From Limnephilus marmoratus (Eukaryota > Arthropoda > Insecta > Trichoptera > Limnephilidae), in NCBI GenBank assembly GCA_917880885.1, contig OU862910.1, forward strand, positions 53,311,285 through 53,375,284: DNA of 64,000 nt. The letters run 5' to 3'. The notes beneath the pieces were generated by a model, which had not been told where the DNA came from, searched no databases, and saw only the letters and a program-made list of their open reading frames with translations. Both the position numbers and the translations under genes were made by a program. Below, one piece after another: positions 23,100 to 34,130 of the stretch (position 1 is the stretch's first letter; each line of letters starts with the position of its first letter).

Positions 23100-23960
23100 T
23101 CAAATACCTGTCAAACCTCCGGGTCGGCGGGCTGGTTCTTGTCCGGTACAGGGCTGAGGTCACGCGTGACGCGACCGAATGGTGGGGGTTGCGATCGAGT
23201 GCGGTTGGTGGGTGGGTGGGGGGTGATAAGGGTGGGTCGCACTGACACTAGGGTGGATCACTGTTTAGCCGGTGCGGATGGTTACTATGGCGACGGCGGC
23301 GCGCGCCCCCTGACGCCTGGTGACGGTTCACTGCGCGCTCAACTGGCTCTATCTGCCGCACTCTACGGTCCGACCCGCCCCGCGGTAGCCGGCAGGGACT
23401 CGCCGGAACCTTCCCTTTCAGTCTAGCGCGGGCGAGTAAAAAGAGACGCGGACAATCACCTCTGTCGCAGCACTTCACCTGTTGGCCGGGTAAGCCTCGC
23501 CGCGACAGGTCGTTTCACTCTCGCGACCGCGGGATGAAAGAGAACGCTGGAGGAACGTAGGTCGGGTATCGTCATCTCATTTCATCTCGAGAGAGACGCT
23601 GTAATCATCGTGACGAAAAGCTGTTCGTCTAAGGCTTCCCCGCCTCCGAAAATGACAATAAAGCGTTATGGAATGTAGTGAAAAGCACACAAAACAGCGG
23701 AAAGCCTCGCGTGCGTTCGGTTTGTTATCGATGGCGACTCCGACCCGGCGGAGAGGAGGTAAAACTGACTGACGAAGCGAGATCGCGCGGCGCGGGTGTG
23801 TCGGTGAGAGCAGAGATGCTGTGCGCTCGCTCGCTCCCTCACTCCCTCACTCCCTCGCTCCGCTCTCCGTGCCAGGGTGGGGGGCGGTGGAGACGAAAAA
23901 AACACATTAAATGAAAACAACGGCGGGTTAAAAGGAGGAGTAGAGGTCCAGACAATGCCC
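23100..23960. promoter_or_regulatory. GC-rich island
   Basis: CpG-rich unique DNA with low-complexity CTCCCTC runs (23825-23860). A plausible + strand splice acceptor (TTCTTGTCCGGTACAG, about 23127-23142) lies near the left edge. It may belong to the same transcription unit as 22310-22880. No protein is recognised. Confidence 0.25.
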
Positions 23961-24174
23961 GCGGCTACAGCCTCCGCAGCTCCACGGCCGCGGTGCGAGG
24001 ACTCCACGCACCACGCATCGCACCACGCCGCACCACGCGTTACACATCACACACTCCACACCACACTAAGAACACTATCACAATCATCACATTATCTTTA
24101 TATAAAAACAAAAAAATTTACAAAATCAATCCACAACACAAATCAATTAGGTACCGCGCGTTTTCATCCCGCTA

Positions 24175-24500
24175 AAAAATATCCCAAAGACAAAATATCC
24201 TATGAATAAAGCATCCTCCAACAAAACATCTACTAAAACCTAATCTAACCTAACCTTATTTTACATTTTACTATTTTTAAACAATAATTTATTGTCTTTA
24301 CACGATGTTTGTATTATTTTTGTCCGACTTCACTATTTTTGAACAATAATTTATTGTCTTTACAGGTTGTCTGTATTATTGTTGTTCCGTTTTTTTGTTA
24401 GATAAGGTTAGGTTAGGTTTTAGTCGATATATTGTTGGGGGATGTTTTGTCCGTAGTATATTTTATAGGAGGTTGTTTTGTCCGTAGGATACTTTAACGG
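24175..24500. repeat. Inverted repeat with an internal direct repeat
   Basis: Left arm 24175-24262 and right arm about 24402-24490 are complementary (ACTAAAACCTAATCTAACCT against GGTTAGGTTAGGTTTTAGT, and GACAAAAT against TTTTGTCC). Between them, ACAATAATTTATTGTCTTTACA occurs twice (about 24283 and 24344). It looks like a MITE; the family is unknown. Confidence 0.5.
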
Positions 24501-24509
24501 AGGTTGTTT

Positions 24510-25680
24510 TGTCCATAGGATATTTTATCGGATTATGTTTTGGCCGTGGGAGGTATTTTGTCGCAGGATGAGAAATCGCGGGACCAATCAATTAGGCAGT
24601 AAACATTAGGTTTCCCGCTTACCCGTGCGTTACGTTATTGGACAAGCAACAGGTTTTACATATTTATTGCACTCATGTATTCCTGTAAATCAGGTTGCAA
24701 AGTACCTAATCATCAATATTATAAATATACTAGCTGTTCCCGGCATGCGTTGCAATTCCATATTCAAAGAAATAAATTGTTTCTCATGTACTTTCACGTG
24801 CGCCCCCTTCCCCTCCCGCGTTCCCCTTACACCTTCCCCGCCTACCCCATCCCCTCTTCCGCTCGCCCATCCAACCAACCAACCCTCGTCCTACGTTCCA
24901 TATATTCAGTTTTCAAACAGCTCGCGTGCCAACTAATACAATTTTTTAATTCAAATTCGTATATTATAAGAACAATCCATCTAATTTAGTACCTAACATA
25001 GGTACCTTTTTAAAATATCTATAATTTAAAAAATCCACATACTTACAATTCTTTTGTGACAAAAAAAAACAGCTGCCTACTAAATTCACAATCATCAAAC
25101 GCGCGAACTGTAAAATGTGCGAAGTTAAAATAGTCGTTAATTTTTCTGAAATTATCCAATTTTCTTAATTTTTCTTTCCGTAAGAACATTCAACACAGTA
25201 TTAGAAAACTTAAAAAAAAAGATTAATGAAATAGGTAAAGTCGTTCTGAAGTTATGGCGTGGTCAAGAGAAACAGGGATTCATTTTTATTTATTGATATA
25301 TAATTTATCTGATATATAAGAGTACCTTTTTGTTGTTGTTTTGTTTCTTCCAGCATCAGCACAACCGCTAATTGCACACTTTCTCATATCAGGCAGATTA
25401 CGCGGGACATTTGGAAGTTGCAGCGGGCAGCAGAGGCCATTATTGGTCGCCGCGCTCCGATCGTAACCCTGGCTGGCTCGGCCGGTTGCGAAATTTCTGA
25501 ATGTGTAATTAATGGGCGAGTTACGAAATTTGCACCCAAATTACACACAGCGGAAGATTTCGAATGAGAATGGCAGCGATTATTAATTGGTATGTAAGTG
25601 ACGCCGGTGATCGGTCAGTATATTTATTTATTTCATCCAATAATGGAGATTGTAAAATCAAGAAAATTTGTCTCCTCAGT
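24510..25680. other. No gene recognised; two compositional patches
   Basis: 24780-24870 is a C-rich, G-poor tract. 25330-25560 is unique and GC-richer, and begins with an acceptor-like TTGTTTCTTCCAG (about 25341-25353), so it could hold an exon. Nothing can be assigned. Confidence 0.3.
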
Positions 25681-25687
25681 CCTCGAC

Positions 25688-26500
25688 TATATTTTTTTTT
25701 TTACATTAATCCACAAGTCCCTGAGGAAAATAACTTCCCTCAGGGCCTATGTCATCTTTGAAGATGCTGTGTGGAGGGTCTTTTTGAGGCAAGTAAGGAG
25801 TGAACACGGGTCTTGAAGAGACCCATGTTGTAGGAGGGAGGAAACACAGAGGCCGGCAAATCGTTCCACAGCCGAGCCGTTGAACTCAAGAACGAGTCAT
25901 AGAAACGACCCGTTCTCATGTGACTAATGTCAACCGTGTACAAATGTTGGGCGCGTGTTTCCCGACTATGCACCGGTGCCGAGGGGATCAGTGACGCTAG
26001 TTCCTCGGAGCATCTTCCATTGTAATACCGGTAGAACAAGGACAGCATTCCCACCTGACGCCTGTGCTCTAAAGATTGCAGTCCGTCTGTTAAGATGGGA
26101 GAATCTATCAAACGGACCGCCCGTTTATGCACAGAGTCAAGGAATTTTTTTAAGGTATTTTGGAGCTCCAGACCAGAGGTGGCTGCCAAATTCAACCGTG
26201 GGGCGCACTTGCGATTTGTACAGGGTTAGCAGTTATGTACTATTAAAGTATCTGCGGGCCCTGTACAGTACGCTCAGTTTCTGAGAGGCTAACTTAACTC
26301 TGGTTTCGATGGAGCCCCCATACCTGAGCTGGTCACTTAGAGTTACACCAAGCATATCGATGGAGGTCCTGTTCAGAAGATTGCTTCCGTTGAAGGAGAC
26401 TAGATTTTCATTTCGATCCTTTTTAGACGTTATCAAACATGATTGGGTCTTTGAAACATTAAATTCGACGAGGTTAAGGGTTCTGCCAGATGGCAAATAA
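25688..26500 (-). pseudogene. LINE-H ORF2 3' fragment with terminal hairpin
   Basis: The minus strand encodes the post-catalytic part of a reverse transcriptase (LGVTLSDQLRYGG, then VEFGSHLWSGAPKYLK, DSVHKRAVRLIDSPILTDG, and RTGRFYDS followed by WNDLPASVFPP) and ends STQHLQR. A frameshift near 26235 breaks it. A short 3' UTR follows, with nested inverted repeats (CCTGAGG...CCTCAGG) and a poly(A) run (complement at about 25688-25700). The catalytic RT core is missing. The other LINE-H copies are at 28425-28570, 36908-37345, 43230-44060 and 61884-63868. Confidence 0.85.
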
Positions 26501-26509
26501 ATAAAATGT

Positions 26510-26870
26510 TTGTTAACATATCTAAAAACAAAAAAACTGTTTTTGAAAGGTGATAAAATTAGCTTTCAAATTTTATTATTAGGTATAAACTTTTAATTTT
26601 TTAGTATAATTTTTTTAATGCAAACCTTAAAAGTTTAAAAAATCACCTCACATTTTTTTCTATCTAAAATTACTGCTAATGAAAAAAAATAATCGTATAG
26701 GTACATATTTGATTAGCCAAATGTATTATAAACGTATTTGTCAACCCAGTTTTTTATCGTTTCATGTAAAAATAATTAATAAAAAATTCCCAAAGTTTAA
26801 TAATTTTTTTTCAAACTGCGGTCGGAAACATTGGTTTCATAAAAATGTACGTTTGAATTATTTAGCGGTT
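26510..26870. other. No gene recognised
   Basis: Very AT-rich DNA with no features. Confidence 0.4.
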
Positions 26871-26873
26871 AAT

Positions 26874-27170
26874 TTTTAGATTTGAATATAAAGCGAGGTG
26901 TTTTCTCTTTCTAACACCGTTTAGATCATATTTCTCACCATGATAGTAAGAGAGACACAATGATTTCTACCAGACCTGTATGAGTTATTCCAAAAACCGA
27001 ACAAATTAGCATGAGGGGTTTTCATGTTTTGTTTATTTTGAATTAATACCATTTAAGACAAAGTCCATTAGATTTGATTATAAAGCATGGTGTTTTTTTG
27101 TTTCTAACACTGTTTTGACTATATTTCTCACCATGATAGTAAAGGAGACACAACGATTTCAACGAGACCT
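26874..27170. repeat. R-A repeats, two copies around an AT-rich spacer
   Basis: Copies at 26874-26975 and 27069-27170 share TTTGAATATAAAGC-like, TTTCTAACAC and CACCATGATAGTAA. The phrase TTCCAAAAACCGAACAAAT between them recurs at 28080-28100, so the composite unit is itself repeated. Confidence 0.6.
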
Positions 27171-27512
27171 TTTTTTATTAGATCCACACAGGAAGCCTCG
27201 AGGAAAATAATTTCCCTCAGGGCCTATGTCATCTTTGGGGATGCTGTGTGGAGGGTTTTTTTTAAGGAAAGGAAGGAGAGGAGAGTTCTTGGATGGAAAA
27301 GGCTTAAGCGGTGGGTAGCAATCTGGGGTTCAGTATGTCCTGGTCATCCGCCTCCAGGACCTAGACAAACCTCACCCCATGAACCCTGGCACCCCTGCTA
27401 AATCACCAAACGTAGCGAACCACTTGCGGTGACCTATGTCAGAGGTGTTGGTTATCCAATAAAGGTTCCCGGGGCGGCGGTACCCATTCCCGCCTCCCAA
27501 ATTGCGAGGTCA
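27171..27512 (-). mobile_element. Hairpin-ended SINE-like repeat
   Basis: On the minus strand a non-coding GC-rich body (GTACCGCCGCCCCGGGAACC, CAAGTGGTTCGCTACGTTTGG) leads into CCTCCACACAGCATC. The same terminal hairpin as LINE-H and an A-rich tail (complement at 27171-27177) follow. It sits at the right end of an R-A repeat. Confidence 0.7.
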
Positions 27513-27525
27513 GACAAAGCAATTA

Positions 27526-27630
27526 GATTTGAATATAAAGCGTGGTGTTTTTTTTCATTCTAACACCGTTTCGACTATATTTATCACCACGATAGTAAAT
27601 GATATACAACGATTTCTAAGGGACCTTTTT
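27526..27630. repeat. Dispersed repeat R-A
   Basis: TTTGAATATAAAGCGTGGTG and CTAACACCGTTTCGACTATA match the other R-A copies. As at 27170, a hairpin-ended element follows immediately. Confidence 0.6.
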
Positions 27631-28060
27631 TTACATTAGGGAACGTACCCATACTACGTGACCAACTTTTTGCAATTTTTAACCCCCCCCCCCCCCCCCC
27701 CGGTGACCAAAATCCTAAGCAACCCGCCGCTCATTTGTATGGAGCGTGACATTTTGAAGACCCCCCCCCCCCTAAACGTGTCACGTAGTATGGGTACGTT
27801 CCCAGATCCACACAGGAGGCCCGGAGGAAAATAATTTCCCTCAAGCCTATGTCATCTTTGGGGATGCCGTGTGGAGGGTATTTTCAGTCAGTTTCAATCA
27901 TTCTCTCCCACTGTGGTGCAAGGCGATGATCTGAGAGAGTCTTGCTGGAGAATTGAAAACGGTCCTACTGATTTGTTTCCAACCGGTCTCTACTGATCCG
28001 GCCTGTTACACAGTTAGTGGGTGGATGCATCCGCCGCCAAGACCCGGACATACCTTACCC
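27627..28060 (-). mobile_element. Hairpin-ended SINE-like repeat interrupted by a TIR element
   Basis: The tail (TTTTTTTACATT, 27626-27637) and hairpin resume at 27804 after a 165-bp insertion. The body then continues to about 28060 in a more diverged form (GCAAGGCGATG, CCGCCGCCAAGACCCGGACA). The copies at 27177 and 40678 show the undisturbed sequence. Confidence 0.65.
27639..27803. mobile_element. 165-bp TIR element with two poly(C) tracts
   Basis: Perfect 24-bp inverted ends start GGGAACGTACCCATACTACG. The interior holds C runs at about 27684-27702 and 27761-27775, both on the + strand. Comparison with uninterrupted host copies places the ends at 27639 and 27803 with at most a 1-bp duplication. 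It is too small to code for anything. Confidence 0.75.
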
Positions 28061-28424
28061 ATTTGAACCTGTATGAGCTGTTCCAAAAACCGAACAAATA
28101 GCCTGAGGGGTTATCATGTTTTGTATATTTTGAATTAATACCACTTGAGAGATCAGACAGATCACATTCTGCAACTAAAACAGGTTTGATTGCTGTAAAA
28201 TAAAATACATTAATTAAAAGTGTCATCTACCTGATGCAGGTATAATGATCGTTCAAAGTTAAATGTAGATATCTTATCTATTGATATCTTCCTCTTGGAA
28301 TAACAAAAAAAGAATGAGGGTCGTTGTTGGAATTTTCGAAGAAAAAAATATGGAAATTAAAATAGAATATTATTTGCCTTAAATTAAAGTTGTTCATATT
28401 TCACACAGCTAACCCAGGAAAAAA

Positions 28425-28575
28425 AATTACATTAACTCCAAACAGAGAAGGCCCTCAGGAAAATGATTTCCTACAAGGTGTGGAGGGCCTATTTGAGGAG
28501 AGGAGGAGTGAGAATAGGTATAGAAGATACCCATGTTGAAGGAGGGAAAAAACACAGAGGCCGAAAAATTTATGG
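28425..28575 (-). repeat. LINE-H 3' end fragment
   Basis: It holds GTAATTTTTTT-type tail, a decayed hairpin, CTCCACAC and the coding end (complement of ACACAGAGGCCG). It is strongly diverged. AT-rich DNA without features follows to 29270. Confidence 0.6.
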
Positions 28576-28579
28576 TAGG

Positions 28580-29270
28580 CAATGGTAAGTTTTTCTGGCC
28601 GGCCAATTTTTGAAAGATAAAAGATGAACACTCTGGTGTTTTATTTTTATTATATTTAAAAAAAAACATTATATTAAAAAAACATATACTTTAAATAGAA
28701 CTCCTTCTTAGTATCCAGGGTGTAACAGCACGTACCCGAAGAATCTTAAACAGAGATTCCCGAGCATTGTTTTATTTTTCAAAAAACCTTAAAAAATATA
28801 TTTGTCACATGTCGCAACTGAGCATAGGGTAGCGAGCCACGTGATAAGCACTCTATCTCGTTTCAGCAGCACGGTAACACACGAAAAATCACACGTATCA
28901 CGTGATCCTGTTGCAACAAGTAGAGGTGTGTTCAGTGGCGACGCGTGATTGAAAAATATGTTTTTAATTTTTTAAAAGAAAAAAATATTATTGGACAGCA
29001 AAATGATATTTGCGTTTTATACTCTAAATATACTCAGGAATCGCTGTTAAATTGCTTAGTAATTATTATATACACACATCTATTACGTATCATATGTATT
29101 ATGAAGTTTTTATAATATTGAAATACGGAGGATTTTTTTTTAAAATCACAATTATATTAATTTTTTTTTGTTATTATTTATAAGACACACACACTTTTCA
29201 ATTACGATACCTTCTCCTTTAAAGAAATGTATAGAAATGGATTGTACATTTTGTATGGGGTACTTACCTA
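28580..29270. other. No gene recognised
   Basis: AT-rich DNA with a moderately GC-rich patch at 28800-28950 and no frames of note. Confidence 0.4.
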
Positions 29271-29283
29271 TTGATTTATAATT

Positions 29284-29695
29284 ATTTTTTTTTTTTTATA
29301 GTGAATGCCGCACAAGAATCTCAACTGCTCCCGTCTGGAGCCAGTGAGACTATGGCATCCCCAATTGGGGTATGTTGTGAGGCTGAAGGTAGTGGGGAGG
29401 GGAAGGAGGTGGGGAAGAGGAAGGTTGGGAAGTACCTGGCTATTCAGATCTGGTCACTAAACACGGCTAAAGCCATTTTCAAGCAACGTTTCAATTCTGA
29501 ATGGTGGTCTTACACCAGGGCGATACTAGTAGTATCTTCCACTCTGGAACATGCCGTAAATATACTATATATTATTTTAAATGAATTAATTGTGAAATAA
29601 CACAAATTAATCAAATAAAATTTATTTGCGCATGCCGGGTTCGAACCCGCGACCTCCGGAATGTGAGTCAAGAGTCTTAGCCACTGGACTACGGA
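29284..29695 (-). mobile_element. SINE-1, near full-length
   Basis: Inverse copy of 16121-16544 at high identity. The tail is at 29284-29299 (poly T), and the head with B-box complement GGGTTCGAACCC is at about 29637-29648. The head lacks its last few bases. It is one of the two youngest-looking copies. Confidence 0.85.
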
Positions 29696-29834
29696 TTATT
29701 ACCAATAAAAAAAATAATTTGGTCAATGGTAAATAGATGGTAAGCTATGTTGCTTTGTAATCGTGGCTTGTGCAAATGAATGTTAAAATTAAGAACCGGG
29801 TTAATAATGGAATAACATTTTCGATAGATCTTTT

Positions 29835-29912
29835 TATTTATTTAAACTAACTAACTAACCATCACGCTGTTTCTCCGCAGGGGTAGGCAGAGAGAACGGA
29901 CCTCCAAATAAC
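29835..29912 (-). pseudogene. LINE relic (second RT family), 3' terminal part
   Basis: The complement reads TCTGCCTACCCCTGCGGAG and ends in a TTAG-repeat tail (complement of CTAACTAACTAACC at 29845-29858). I recognise this as the 3' end of the same LINE family whose coding end lies at 30317-30720. A SINE-1 copy separates the two parts. Confidence 0.5.
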
Positions 29913-29918
29913 TCGGTC

Positions 29919-30316
29919 TTTTTTTTTTACATGAATACCACACAAGAGTCCCAACTGCTCCCGTCTGGAGCCAGTGGGACTATGCCATCCCCAATTGGGG
30001 TATGTTGTGAGGCTGAAGGTAGTGGGGAGGCAAGAGGAAGGTGGGAAAGTACCTGGCTATTCAGATCTGGTCACCAAACACGGCTAAAGCCATTTCAAGC
30101 AACGTTTCAATTCTGAATGGTGGTCTTACACCAGGGCGATACTGAGAGTATCTTCCACTCTGGAACGTGCCGCAAATATACTACATATTATTTTTAATGA
30201 ATAAATTGTGAATAACACAAATTAAACACATAAAATTTATTTGGCACGCCGGGATTCGATCCCGCGACCTTCGGAGTGCGAGTCAGGAGCCTTACCGCTG
30301 CACTACACCGGCCGTC
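29919..30316 (-). mobile_element. SINE-1 inserted in a LINE relic
   Basis: Full-length inverse copy: poly(T) at 29919-29929, body, decayed B-box complement GGGATTCGATCCC at about 30250, and head end at 30316. LINE relic sequence flanks both sides, so the SINE is the younger insertion. Confidence 0.8.
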
Positions 30317-30720
30317 TTGGCACATTCCTTGCCTCTTTTACATTCATACATCGCCTCGTACATGCTATTCTATTATTATGACTCTTGACATGGCCCGACT
30401 GAAGTATCTGATTCAGTTGGTCGTGCTATGTCTTTCTTGGGCGTCCTCGACTTTTTCTACCAGTCATATATTCTCCTTACACTCCTTTCCTCGTTCATTC
30501 GCTCCACATGCCTAAACCATCGGAGCGCCCCTTTCTTAATCTTACTGATTACGCTTATATCATTTGCGGATCTCCACGTTTCTCACATACATGGTTTTAC
30601 CACACATTCGCCTCAGGGATCTACAGCATTCAGTCTACTTTCATCCTTCCTCTGCCTGTTCCATGCCTCGTTGACATACATCAGGGTAGGTACCAGTACT
30701 CCATTGTGGACGGTTAGCTT
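30317..30720 (-). pseudogene. LINE relic (second RT family), ORF2 C-terminal part
   Basis: The minus-strand translation gives VLVPTLMYVNEAW, SRLNAV, then IKKGALRWFRHVERMNEERS and SRTPKKD. This is the familiar C-terminal pattern (PTLLYGSETW...LRWFGHVERM...GRPRKT) of a widespread insect non-LTR retrotransposon. Several stops interrupt it, so it is a dead fragment. Its 3' end continues at 29835-29912. Confidence 0.7.
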
Positions 30721-30746
30721 CGCTTATTTAACAGACAATGTTTTGT

Positions 30747-30970
30747 GAGATCGTTATTGGATAACGGACGTTATCTCCTGTCAGATTTATGTGATTTTTA
30801 TGGCTGTTATTTGGTTTTTCCATGTACAACGTACATTAAATGAATAAATAATCGTGCGTACTTGCAGGAATTCGTGTTTAAATCGACCTGAACTAAAATA
30901 TGTGACAGTTAATATCTAAAAATCACACAAATCTGACAGGAAATAACGTCCGTTATTCAATAACGATCCC
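30747..30970. mobile_element. MITE with long inverted ends
   Basis: Arms at 30747-30802 and 30916-30970 are complementary over about 54 bp with few mismatches (GATCGTTATTG, ATAACGGACGTTAT, CCTGTCAGATTT, GTGATTTT). The middle is 110 bp of AT-rich DNA. No clear target duplication is visible. Confidence 0.7.
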
Positions 30971-31074
30971 ATATAAAATACGGAATCGCTAGGCAGGAGT
31001 GACAGTTCTAAGGTGTAAATGTCTTATATTTTCTACCCTATCGATCAAAGCACGTGCTTTATTATTACAGATAT

Positions 31075-31133
31075 TATATATTTTTTAACATGAGTACCGC
31101 TCAAGAGTTCCATCTGCTCTCAACCGTCTAGAG
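31075..31133 (-). repeat. SINE-1 copy, left part (split by hAT)
   Basis: GAGTACCGCTCAAGAGTTCC matches the tail-proximal part of SINE-1. It continues at 31911 after the hAT insertion. Confidence 0.75.
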
Positions 31134-31910
31134 CAGAGGTTCCCAAACTTATTTTTCTCGTAGACCCATTTCAAAATTTTACTGATTTCGGTGGACCCCC
31201 TGCTGCTACATTTCTACCATATTCCGAAAACTCGTCAAAAAATGTGTAGATTAGATTTAACGGTTTAAATTTGCGTCGCGGCTGAGTTCCAACCCTATAA
31301 ATTCGGAGTGGTATAATTAGTGTAGTTTAAATAAAAATAGTTTATTATTTTCCTATTTTAATAATTTTCATATATTCCGAGGAAATGCTTCGAAAAATTC
31401 ACAATATTTTCTTAAATAAATGTATAAAACGACCTCAAAGTTTCAATAAATTATATACATTCCTTCCATGTCAAAAAATTCATAAAAATCATTAAAAAAA
31501 ACCTAGTCCTGTATGACCTGTATTTCCCACCTTAATAAAATTAAATATCTAGCAAGATTTCACAAGTAACATTCGCTGACCTTCTCACACAACTCAAAAA
31601 AATTAAGGGAGGTTTAAAAAAAAGGAAATTATTGCTAAATATTACGATTATCTGATCCATAAGCCGGCCTAACTGAAAAAAAAATTTCAAGCCCATGGCG
31701 TAGTGTATTATCTGCCTACGTTGATAGATAAAGCCAAGCTAATTAAGCCAAGCTAATTACCAAGGTAATTTACTATCGAAACCAGATAAATTTTCGTGGA
31801 CCCCCACATACAACTTGTGGACCCCCATTTTTTTATCACGCCAACGTAGACCCCCGCCGAGTCTCCCGTGGACCCCTGGGGGTCCACCTGGACCACTTTG
31901 GGAATCACTG
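31134..31910. mobile_element. Non-autonomous hAT element (777 bp)
   Basis: Ends CAGAGGTTCCCAAACTT and (inverted) CAGTGATTCCCAAAGTGG are typical hAT termini. GGACCCCC-type subterminal repeats occur on both sides. It is flanked by a perfect 8-bp duplication GTCTAGAG (31126-31133 and 31911-31918), and removing one copy restores the SINE-1 sequence exactly. There is no transposase frame; the interior is AT-rich. Confidence 0.9.
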
Positions 31911-32110
31911 GTCTAGAGCAAGTGAGACTACGGCATCCCCAATAAGTCGTCTTATGTAGGAAGGAACGAGATAGAGAAGAGGAAGGTGGAGAAGTATCTG
32001 GATATTCAAATCTAGTCACCAAACCAGCCTTGTCAAGAAACGTTTTGGTTCTGAAAGTATCTTACACTCTGAAACGTTCCACAATATTCTATATAACCAC
32101 TCATCAATGA
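31911..32110 (-). repeat. SINE-1 copy, right part
   Basis: Continues the copy split by the hAT element: GTGAGACTACGGCATCCCCA, then a diverged body to about 32110. The tRNA head is not preserved. Confidence 0.7.
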
Positions 32111-32486
32111 AAGCCTTACATTTACTAGGTGGCTGTAAGTTACTCTTAAGTAGAAAATATACAGCTTTACATTAAGATTAACAGGCTCCATTAAGCTGTT
32201 TCCTGTCAGGTGAGTAGGTAGTACTAATAACACCGTCTTCCCATCTACAAACCTTAGAACTCTTGAAGTAATTTCTTTGAAACGCAGATCGTAGATCGAA
32301 AGTTGTACAACTCATATAGGCACCATCTTCGGCTTCGTGTCATCCTTACTGATGTTTCAAATCAAAACAAAATTTTGCTTCCGGCATATATACAGGGTTC
32401 GTCGTCTTATTGCAAACTAATCTAATAGATTAACATCCTCTTCTGCACGTATCCACACTCTCGTCAATTTACGCAAAAATAGGTAC

Positions 32487-32930
32487 CTAAGCAACTGAGA
32501 GTTAGATTGGGTTAGGTGAAATAGTTGAAAGACCACAATTCAAAATCAAAACTTTGTTTGAATTGTCTTTATCCGTATATGATCAAGTTCTTCCCAACCT
32601 TCCACTTCCCAATCTCTTTTCCTTCCTTACTTCCTTAGCACGGATTCTTCTCAATATTGTGCAATAACAGGTAAGCAACTAAGAGTTAGATTAGGTTAGG
32701 TGAAAGTGTAGAAAGATCGTCATTCTGAATCAAAACTTTGTTTGAAAAGTTTTTATCCATAAGTGTTCTAAATATTAAAGTTCTTCCCAACCTTCCACTT
32801 TCAATCTCTTTCCCTTCCTTACTCTCTTCAGCCTCACAACATTCCCCATTTATTGGGGATGCCATGGTCCCACTTTGCTCCAAACAGTTGGGACTCAAAA
32901 ATCTTGTACACGGCGATTTTACAGTTTTTT
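32487..32930 (+). repeat. SINE-1 fragments, directly duplicated
   Basis: Two direct copies (about 32487-32638 and 32670-32930) share GTTAGATT(G/A)GGTTAGGTGAAA, AATCAAAACTTTGTTTGAA and TTCTTCCCAACCTTCCACTT. Only the second continues to the SINE tail (GGGGATGCCATGGTCCCACT). The duplication unit includes non-SINE DNA and so happened after insertion. Confidence 0.65.
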
Positions 32931-33054
32931 AAACTCAAAACTATTCCACACCGATCTTCCTGAAGCATCAAAAATTTGCACAGATAGCAAATATGAACGT
33001 AATTTTTAAATCGAGACTCGATATGAAAAATATTAAAAAATATTCTGTGCGGTA

Positions 33055-33275
33055 GAAGTAGAAGAAAACTAAAGTAGACAAGAGTTCGGAGGCTATGAAG
33101 CGCCGCACAAAGAAGAGATCGATTAATCTACTTACCTCATTCTCTCGCAAGCTAAATCCTATAGATGTATGTGTTTGTACTCGTATCTTTTTAGGGTCGC
33201 TTTTTCGTTTCTTCGAGTTTCAAATCATAACGATGCTAAAGAAGTGTTCACAAAAAAACTTCTACTTATCATGTT
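33055..33275 (-). repeat. Dispersed repeat F, copy 2
   Basis: Inverse copy of 17620-17870 and 37895-38180 (GCGGTAGAAGTAGAAG, AAACTAAAGTAGACAAGAG, GCTAAATCCTATAGATGTA, CGAGTTTCAAATCATAACG). Confidence 0.65.
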
Positions 33276-33279
33276 GCTT

Positions 33280-33815
33280 TTACGGTGAAGTCTACCTTGA
33301 ATCTTTCGACATTATTATCGTTGCCATTTTTATTTTAAAAGACCTTGAATCTTTGGATAAATAATCTATCACGACTTCCACGACACTAATCACATCCAAA
33401 CATGTAACAGCATCTCAATAAAAAAAACTGATATCAGCATCTAAAAACATTTCCGTATTAGTAATCGGAATTCCATTTCATTTAATCTGCTTTCATCCAT
33501 CCATTTGGAAGTCTCCCTGGACCAAGTTTTGCCATATTCAATGACGTATATCTGTCTAAGTTCTTATTTCTGTGACATCGCCCTTCCACGAGATTGCGAA
33601 AAGGCTGTTGCGGGAGAAATGGACTCAATGCATAATTCTGTACTCTTGTAAATGGCTCTCTCATCTACGTTGTCCAACTACAGCCTTATCGGTAGACTGT
33701 CTTGTCCAGATTATGGGACATCTTGTCCGACTAATATCAGTGAGCAAAGCTAATGATAGCGGAATGACAATTAGCAGGAGATGCTGTTACGGTTAAAGGA
33801 CATAAAGGGATGAAA
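33280..33815. other. No gene recognised
   Basis: AT-rich DNA. The frame at 33572-33796 has no recognisable features. Confidence 0.35.
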
Positions 33816-33817
33816 GA

Positions 33818-34130
33818 TTGCTTTAAGAGAAATCAAAGGCGGTGATAGATATTATTCATTTTATAATCCACTTAAGTACGGTGATACGTTGTACGAGTAA
33901 ATGCTACCTATAAGTCTTACTTTTGCTTGAGAAAATATTAGAGCGTGTGGCAAGTATGCTGATGTAAAATTAAAGGTGGCTTTAAGAGAAATCAAATGGG
34001 GTGTTAGATATTATACATTTTATAAACTTCGCTTAAGTACACTGATACGCTATACGAGTATTTTCTACCTACGAGTTTTACTTTTACTCAAGAAAATATT
34101 ACGTGGTGTGGCAAATATGCTGGTGTAAAA
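33818..34130. repeat. Tandem duplication, unit about 155 bp
   Basis: Copies from about 33820 and from about 33976 share GCTTTAAGAGAAATCAAA, AGATATTAT(T/A)CATTTTATAA, GATACG(T/C)T and GTGTGGCAA(G/A)TATGCTG. The right copy ends exactly where the TIR element 34131-34970 begins. Confidence 0.75.

Noticed and set aside
24405..24420. TTAGG repeats suggesting telomeric DNA
   Set aside because: There are only two to three units, and they are part of an inverted repeat. The (TTACC)4 run at 36558-36578 is a different sequence.
29271..29600. 109-codon frame, repeated at 16226-16525 and 59530-59721
   Set aside because: It is antisense to SINE-1 and recurs wherever the SINE occurs. The conservation is that of the SINE, not of a protein.
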